Source: Halorubrum coriense DSM 10284 (GTDB lineage Archaea; Halobacteriota; Halobacteria; Halobacteriales; Haloferacaceae). Taken from it: a DNA stretch of 37,264 nt. Under the pieces are notes generated by a model, which saw nothing but the letters and a program-made list of their open reading frames with translations, searched no databases and was not told where the DNA came from. The stretch lies in contig NZ_AOJL01000030.1 of NCBI RefSeq assembly GCF_000337035.1, forward strand, positions 1 to 37,264, read 5' to 3'. Positions 32,962-37,264 of the stretch are shown piece by piece. Position 1 is the stretch's first letter; each line of letters starts with the position of its first letter. Position numbers and translations under genes: made by a program.

Positions 32962-33247
32962 TTCATACCGATTCTCGTCTCGTGAGCGGAAGCGCCGCCG
33001 CGTCGTGGCCGGTGGTGTGACTCCCAACATCGCAGACGCGACCGACGCTGCCACGCCGAACCACGCCGAAGCCCCGGCCGGCCGTCTCTTCGACTCCCCG
33101 CCCGACCGCGACCGCACCTCGTACCTCCCCAGCCTCGCCGCTCGCTCCCTCCGGTCGCTCGCGGCGTCCCTCGCGCGTGCGACTCGCGGCCTTCGGCCGC
33201 TCGTCGGCACGCGCCACCACGAGCGAGAGAAAGCGCTGCGGTCGGAC
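32962..33247. other. Gap after the 7S RNA, with candidate dispersed repeat
   Basis: 286 bases with no convincing gene; the open frames here have no recognisable family and very biased composition. The part from about 33130 to 33230 alternates CTCGCTCCCTCCGGTCGCTC-like blocks with GCGGCC-TTC-GGCCGC (hairpin, 33186-33200) and ends in CACCACGAGCGAGAGAAAGC. I recall similar strings between genes in Halorubrum genomes, so a short interspersed repeat is likely, but I cannot confirm copies elsewhere. The hairpin may help end transcripts of the 7S RNA or the GNAT gene. Confidence 0.45.
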
Positions 33248-33832
33248 TCAGCGACCGGTGTCGTACTTGTACGTCGCCGAGTCCGGGTCGATGCCGAAGT
33301 CCTCGGCCGACTCCTCCGGCTCGTCGTCGCCGGTCGGCTCGGCGTTCTTGAACGCCTGCCGGAACCGGTCCGGCATCTCGAACGCGTCGACGGTCAGTTT
33401 GAGGCCGACGACCTCTCCCCCGAGGAACTCCCGCTTCTCGGTCAGGCGCTCGGAGAGGGCGGGCGGGAGGTCGTCGGTGTCGACGCGCTCGAAGCCGAAC
33501 TGCGTGAGGTACTCCGGCTGGTCCGTGAGCACGTACACCGTCTCGAACCGGTCCGCGGCCGCGGTGTCGACGAGGCGCTCGACGACGTGGGCCCCGACCC
33601 CGCGGTCGCGCCACTCGGGGAGGACGCCGATCCCGGTGACCTCGATCCGGTTTTCCTCGTCCTCGTCGCCGCGGTGGAGGCGGAGCCGACCGAAGCCGGC
33701 CCGGTCGCCCGACTCCTCGTCGACCGCGATCACGTAGTCCCGCGACCGGAAGGCGACGTCGTCGAGCCCGAGCCGCTCGATCGCGTCCAACAACCACGCC
33801 TCGTCACGGTTTTTGGCGTCGCGGACGTACAT
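33248..33832 (-). CDS. GNAT family N-acetyltransferase
   Basis: A 194-aa acyltransferase. The acetyl-CoA pyrophosphate-binding motif R-x-x-G-x-G is seen as Arg75-D-R-Gly78-V-Gly80 after the IEVTGIGVLPEW strand, and the C-terminal YVLTDQPEYLTQFGFERVD (100-118) completes the fold. After residue 120 a longer region follows (LPPALSERLTEKREFLGGEVVGLKLTVDAFEMPDRFRQAF), then an acidic tail ending SATYKYDTGR. The acceptor (small amine, amino acid or protein) cannot be inferred. The ATG at 33832 is supported by CTTTTCA at 33856-33862 on the minus strand. It is divergent from the DNA ligase gene, with about 110 bases between. Confidence 0.87.
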   Translation of the reverse strand: MYVRDAKNRDEAWLLDAIERLGLDDVAFRSRDYVIAVDEESGDRAGFGRLRLHRGDEDEENRIEVTGIGVLPEWRDRGVGAHVVERLVDTAAADRFETVYVLTDQPEYLTQFGFERVDTDDLPPALSERLTEKREFLGGEVVGLKLTVDAFEMPDRFRQAFKNAEPTGDDEPEESAEDFGIDPDSATYKYDTGR

Positions 33833-33911
33833 GGACGGCCGTACGAGACCGGAGGTGAAAAGCGGTTCCCCGGCCCGGTCGGCCGTCGCCCGCCGCGAGC
33901 CATCGGGTCGC

Positions 33912-33916
33912 TTTTG
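33912..33916 (+). promoter_or_regulatory. Probable TATA box of the DNA ligase gene
   Basis: TTTTG, in GCTTTTGCC, lies 26-30 bases before the ATG at 33942, matching the other leaderless-type promoters of this window. The frame remains open upstream, but this box and the family N-terminus favour 33942. Confidence 0.45.
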
Positions 33917-33941
33917 CCCGCCGGCCGCCGACCCGACGCGT

Positions 33942-35840
33942 ATGGAGTTCGCCGCGCTGGCTGAACGGGCGGAACGGGTGGCCGCGCACGACGGCGACAT
34001 CGAGACGACCCTCGCGGTCGCCGACCTGCTCGCGGACGCCGGCGGCGGCGCCGGGGAACACGGGCCGGACGACGACCTCCCCGTCGTCGTCCGGTCCCTC
34101 CTCGGGCGCGTCTTCCCGGCCCACGACACGCGCACGCTCGACGTCGGCCCCGCGCTCTGTCGAGAGGCCGTCGCCCGCGCCGCGGGCCCGAACGTCGACG
34201 CCGACGACGTCGAGGACCGCCTCGCCGAGCGGGGCGAGATCGGCGCGGTCGCGGCCGCGTACGACTTCGGCGGCCAGCGGGGGCTCGCCGCGTTCGGCTC
34301 CGGTCGCGACGCGCTCACCGTGGCGGCGGTCGACGGGGCGCTCCGCGACCTCGCGGCCGAGAGCGGCGACGGGAGCGAGTCGCGCAAGCGCGACGCCCTG
34401 TTCGGGCTGTTCACTCGGTGTTCGCCGAGCGAGGCCGCGTTCCTCGCGCGGCTGGTCCTCGGCGAGATGCGGCTCGGCGTCGGCGAAGGGACGGTCCGGG
34501 ACGCGGTGGCGGAGGCGTTCCTCGCACCGGGCGACGACGCGGGCGAGGCGGCCGAGTCGGACGGCCCCGAACTCACCGCGCCCGACGACGCGGTCGCGGC
34601 CGTCGAGCGCGCGCTTCAGGTGACGAACGACTACGGGCGGGTCGCGGTCCGCGCCCGCGACGAGGGATCGGAGGGGCTCCGCGCGGAGTCGCTGCGCGTC
34701 GGCCGCCCGGTTCAGGCGATGCTCGCGCAGGCGGGCACCGCGACCGACGCGGTCGACGCGTTCGGCGAGGTCGCCGTCGAGACGAAGTTCGACGGGGCCC
34801 GCGTTCAGGTCCACCACGCGCCGGACGGCGGCGACGCGGAGGGGGACGCGCCCGGCGGAGACGCGTCGGACGGAGAAGAGGCCGCGCTCGGCCCCCGCCT
34901 CTACTCGCGGAACATGGACGACGTAACGGAGGCGCTCCCCGAGATCGTGGAGTACGTCGCCGACCGCGTCGACGCGCCCGTCATCCTCGACGGCGAGGTC
35001 GTCGCGGTCGACGACGACGGCGACCCGCTCCCGTTCCAAGAGGTGTTGCGGCGGTTCCGGCGGAAGCACGACGTCGACCGCATGCGCGAGACGGTCTCGC
35101 TGCGTCTCCACGCGTTCGACTGCCTCCACGCCGACGGCGACGACCTGCTCGACGAGCCCCTCCGCGAGCGCCACGAGCGGCTCCGCGAGGTCCTTCCGGA
35201 CGCGGCCGCGACCCTCGCGCTCGCCGACGGCCCGGACGCGATCGCGGCCGAAGAGCGGGCCGCGCTCGACGCGGGCCACGAGGGAGTGATGCTGAAGAAC
35301 CCGGAGTCGGCGTACACCCCCGGCGACCGCGGGCGCGACTGGCTGAAGCGCAAGCCAGACGTGGAGACGCTGGACGCCGTCGTCGTCGGGGCCGAGTGGG
35401 GCGAGGGACGCCGCGCGGAGCTGTTCGGCACGTTCCTGCTCGCGGTTCGCGACGAGGACGAGGCCACGCCGCCGACCGCGCGGAGCGACGCGGTCGACCG
35501 CAGCGACGCGGCCGACCGCAGCACCGCCGGCCGCGACGCAGACGACCCCGCACCCCCGGGATACGCCACGGTCGGGAAAGTGGCCACGGGGATCACCGAC
35601 GAGGCGCTCGCGGACCTCACGGAACGGCTGGAGCCGATCGTGGTCGACGAGACGGGGACGGCGGTCGCGTTCGACCCCGAACTGGTGGTCGAGGTCGGCT
35701 ACGAGGAGATCCAGACCTCGCCGACGTACTCGGCCGGGTACGCGCTCCGGTTCCCCCGGTTCGTCGGCGTCCGCGATGACAAGGGCGTCGCCGACGCCGA
35801 CTCGCTCGCCCGCGTGCGCCGCCTCGCCGGCGACGACTGA
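33942..35840 (+). CDS. ligA: ATP-dependent DNA ligase
   Basis: A 632-aa replicative and repair ligase. An N-terminal DNA-binding domain (1-225) precedes the adenylation domain, with the nucleophile Lys282 in ETKFDGARVQVH (280-291), LYSRNMDDVTEALPEI (320-335), ILDGEVVAVD, and the C-terminal GVMLKNPESAY and DWLKRKPD motifs. The OB domain ends with VVEVGYEEIQTSPTYSAGYALRFPRFV. Archaeal ligases are normally about 560-590 aa. Two low-complexity acidic inserts explain the extra length: about residues 293-317, just after the nucleophile motif, and about 507-541, in the OB domain. The second includes an 18-base tandem repeat. The start is at the ATG before EFAALAERAERV. Confidence 0.95.
   Translation: MEFAALAERAERVAAHDGDIETTLAVADLLADAGGGAGEHGPDDDLPVVVRSLLGRVFPAHDTRTLDVGPALCREAVARAAGPNVDADDVEDRLAERGEIGAVAAAYDFGGQRGLAAFGSGRDALTVAAVDGALRDLAAESGDGSESRKRDALFGLFTRCSPSEAAFLARLVLGEMRLGVGEGTVRDAVAEAFLAPGDDAGEAAESDGPELTAPDDAVAAVERALQVTNDYGRVAVRARDEGSEGLRAESLRVGRPVQAMLAQAGTATDAVDAFGEVAVETKFDGARVQVHHAPDGGDAEGDAPGGDASDGEEAALGPRLYSRNMDDVTEALPEIVEYVADRVDAPVILDGEVVAVDDDGDPLPFQEVLRRFRRKHDVDRMRETVSLRLHAFDCLHADGDDLLDEPLRERHERLREVLPDAAATLALADGPDAIAAEERAALDAGHEGVMLKNPESAYTPGDRGRDWLKRKPDVETLDAVVVGAEWGEGRRAELFGTFLLAVRDEDEATPPTARSDAVDRSDAADRSTAGRDADDPAPPGYATVGKVATGITDEALADLTERLEPIVVDETGTAVAFDPELVVEVGYEEIQTSPTYSAGYALRFPRFVGVRDDKGVADADSLARVRRLAGDD
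35484..35519 (+). repeat. 18-base tandem repeat inside the DNA ligase gene
   Basis: Two adjacent 18-base units, 35484-35501 and 35502-35519, differ by one base (GCGGTC versus GCGGCC) and encode SDAVDR-SDAADR. A degenerate third unit follows (encoding STAGRD). The repeat lies in the OB-domain insertion and is in frame, so copy number can change without breaking the gene. Confidence 0.85.
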
Positions 35841-35922
35841 CCCGGCCCGCGGAGACGGCCGCGGACGCCGCGGACGTTCCGCCACGCGAAACTCCTTCAC
35901 GCTCCGACTCGTAGCCGGTTAC

Positions 35923-36774
35923 ATGCCAGGCCCGCTCGGCGACGCGACGCGGCGCGACCTCACCGACGCGGCCGTCGATCGGCTCGCCGCCGAGGGGTTC
36001 GACGTGGTCCGCCCCGAGACGGGGACGGAGCCGCCGGCGGTCGCGACGCGCGGCGACGACCGAGTCGCCGTCGAGCCGCTCGCCGCGGACGACGCCACGC
36101 CCGTCGTGATCGTCTCGCGACTCGGGCACGCGCTCGACCGGGACCGCCGCGCGCTGTTCGTCGCCCGCGACGCCGACACCGCGGCCGCCGTGCGCGACCT
36201 CCTCGCCGACCCGCCGCTCCTCGCCGCGCGGACCGACGGCCGGCGGACGTTTCACCTCGGCCCGGACCGGGTCCCCGTCTCGGGCGGCGGTTACGCCTGC
36301 GTCCGGTCTGACGACCTCGGCGACCCGACGTTCTCGTGGCGGGAGACGGACACCCCCGCCGGCCCGGTCCCCGCCCACCCGGACGTCGACGCCGCCGCGG
36401 TGGACGACGGCGGGCGACCGGTCGTCCCGCGGCTCGTCTGCGAGGTCGACGACGACCCGGTCACCGTTCTCGGCGGCGTCGACAGCCTCCGGACGCCGCC
36501 GGACGAGGCGTTCCCGTTCGCCTACCGCCGCGACCCGGACGACAAGCGGTTCCGGGTCCGGCGCGGCGACGACGGTGCCGTCGTCGAGACGGTCGGCGGG
36601 TTCGCCGCGCTGCGCGAGGCCGGCTACGTCCCCGTTCCGATGCCGCTCGTCCCCGAGCACGCGCTGGGCCGTGAGATGGACGACGACGCGCTCGCGGCGG
36701 CGTGGGACCTGTCGGTGATCGGCGACGCCGAGCCGGCCGACGACGCCGCCGGCGACGCCGACCGCGGTCGATAG
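35923..36774 (+). CDS. Uncharacterised haloarchaeal protein
   Basis: A 283-aa soluble protein beginning 82 bases after the ligase stop. It has an alpha/beta-looking N-terminal half (AAVDRLAAEGFDVVRPET; VVIVSRLGHALDRDRRALFVARD), a middle with TFHLGPDRVPVSGGGYACVRS, and a C-terminal part with RFRVRRGDDGAVVETVGGFAALREAGYVPVPMPLVPEHAL, then an acidic tail. I do not recognise the family and see no catalytic motif. Composition matches the neighbours. It might be co-transcribed with the ligase, but AACTCCTTCAC about 25-35 bases upstream could be a weak promoter. An alternative start upstream is unlikely, as the frame there is not of protein-like composition. Confidence 0.72.
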   Translation: MPGPLGDATRRDLTDAAVDRLAAEGFDVVRPETGTEPPAVATRGDDRVAVEPLAADDATPVVIVSRLGHALDRDRRALFVARDADTAAAVRDLLADPPLLAARTDGRRTFHLGPDRVPVSGGGYACVRSDDLGDPTFSWRETDTPAGPVPAHPDVDAAAVDDGGRPVVPRLVCEVDDDPVTVLGGVDSLRTPPDEAFPFAYRRDPDDKRFRVRRGDDGAVVETVGGFAALREAGYVPVPMPLVPEHALGREMDDDALAAAWDLSVIGDAEPADDAAGDADRGR

Positions 36775-36809
36775 CCACCCTCAAGACGACCGCGGCCACA
36801 GACGATGGC

Positions 36810-37264
36810 ATGACGGTCCGCTACGAGGAGTTCTCGGTCGAGTGGCTCGGCTACGCGACGGCGCGGCTGGAGACGGCCGGGGGACCGGTCGTCTACACCG
36901 ACCCCGGTCGGTACGGCGTCCTCGACGACTACTGGGCGCGCGACGGCGACCTCGTCGTCGTCACCCACGACCACCACTACGACGGCGACGGGATCCGGTC
37001 GGTCGCGAGCGAGGACGCGACGCTCGTCATCTACGAGGCGGTCGACCCCGCCGGCATCGACCGCGACGTGGAGCCGATCGACGCGCTCGCGGAAGAGTAC
37101 GATGTCGTCCGCGTCGGCGAGGAGGACCGCGTCGACGTCGAGACGCCCGCCGGCGAGGTCCGGGTCTGGTCCGTCCCCGTCCACAACGACCCGGAGGGAC
37201 CGAACGCGGACGCCGACGGCTCGGTCGCGCACCCGCCCGGATTCGGCTGCGGCTACCTCCTGTC
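36810..37264 (+). CDS. MBL-fold metallo-hydrolase (partial, cut by window end)
   Basis: The first 151 codons of a metallo-beta-lactamase-fold protein. The N-terminal pattern VEWLGYATARLETAGGPVVYTDP (9-31) is typical of UlaG/UPF0173-like members, and the metal loop is VVTHDHHYDGDGI (50-62). The usual H-x-H-x-D-H reads His53-x-His55-His56-Tyr57-Asp58, so the Asp-His pair is replaced by Tyr-Asp. A later His, at VPVHNDPEG (about 126-134), is in the expected place for the next ligand. The C-terminal part lies outside the window. Relatives hydrolyse phosphodiesters, lactones or other esters; the substrate here is unknown. Confidence 0.85.
   Translation, partial: MTVRYEEFSVEWLGYATARLETAGGPVVYTDPGRYGVLDDYWARDGDLVVVTHDHHYDGDGIRSVASEDATLVIYEAVDPAGIDRDVEPIDALAEEYDVVRVGEEDRVDVETPAGEVRVWSVPVHNDPEGPNADADGSVAHPPGFGCGYLL

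Noticed and set aside
32311..32962. Open frames overlapping the 7S RNA region.
   Set aside because: The region is explained by conserved SRP RNA structure; the protein products are Arg/Pro-rich and unlike real haloarchaeal proteins.
32963..33220. Possible 85-residue minus-strand protein after the 7S RNA.
   Set aside because: Repetitive Arg/Glu/Gly composition, no family and overlap with a probable non-coding repeat.
37260..37264. The last five bases, CTGTC, match the first bases of the reverse mosaic end.
   Set aside because: Five bases are too few, and they fit the coding frame of the MBL-fold gene (a Leu codon followed by the start of a Ser codon).
1..37264. CRISPR array, insertion sequence, integrase site, tRNA or rRNA genes.
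   Set aside because: I found no regularly spaced repeats, transposase or integrase proteins, or tRNA/rRNA signatures by eye on either strand; a covariance-model scan would be needed to exclude a small tRNA fully.

Overview
The window is one stretch of haloarchaeal chromosome, most likely from Halorubrum or a close relative. The evidence is the very high GC content, proteins rich in Asp and Glu, archaeal informational genes (SRP19, Gar1, 7S RNA, archaeal AlaRS, ATP-dependent DNA ligase, PINA), and short AT-rich promoter boxes (CTTTTGG, CTTATA and similar) about 24-30 bases before many start codons, as expected for leaderless haloarchaeal transcripts. The genus is inferred; the domain and class are well supported. 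Bases 2-20 are an intact Tn5/Nextera mosaic end, so the first 20 bases are library adapter and the biological sequence starts at base 21.

Layout. 21-97: the C-terminal tail of a membrane protein. 201-2581: purK, a Nudix hydrolase and purE (two-step AIR carboxylation in purine synthesis). 2782-13156: a compact complex I operon, nuoA-B-CD-H-I-J1-J2-K-L-M-N, with no NADH module (no nuoE, F or G). 13249-14090: a zinc-ribbon protein convergent with a gar1-srp19 pair. 14151-16055: a histidine kinase, divergent from alaS (16255-19035), which is followed by an alpha/beta-hydrolase-fold protein lacking the usual nucleophile serine. 19965-24007: a class I glutamine amidotransferase, the PIN/AAA ATPase PINA and citrate synthase. 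24047-29331, all on the minus strand: a glutaryl-CoA-dehydrogenase-type acyl-CoA dehydrogenase, a geranylgeranyl-reductase-family flavoprotein and the 2-oxoacid:ferredoxin oxidoreductase korA-korB. 29680-31468: a small FNR-like flavoprotein and an aldo/keto reductase. 31499-32540: two uncharacterised proteins. 32650-32961: the SRP 7S RNA gene. 33248-37264: a GNAT acetyltransferase, DNA ligase, an unknown protein and a truncated MBL-fold protein.

How the genes fit together. Citrate synthase and KorAB are central carbon enzymes. KorAB produces reduced ferredoxin, and the complex I has ferredoxin-like NuoI but no NADH-oxidising arm, so the window holds both a source of low-potential electrons and a proton pump without an obvious NADH input. 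Their direct coupling is inference. The 7S RNA and SRP19, two parts of the signal recognition particle, are both present but about 18 kb apart.

Most of the window is ordinary housekeeping sequence. I see no CRISPR array, transposase, integrase, phage gene, tRNA or rRNA, and no convincing new multi-gene system. The points worth a second look are the nucleophile-less hydrolase, the DNA ligase insertions, the shifted metal motif of the MBL protein, an inverted repeat upstream of the FNR-like gene, a probable dispersed repeat after the 7S RNA, and the adapter at the end of the contig.
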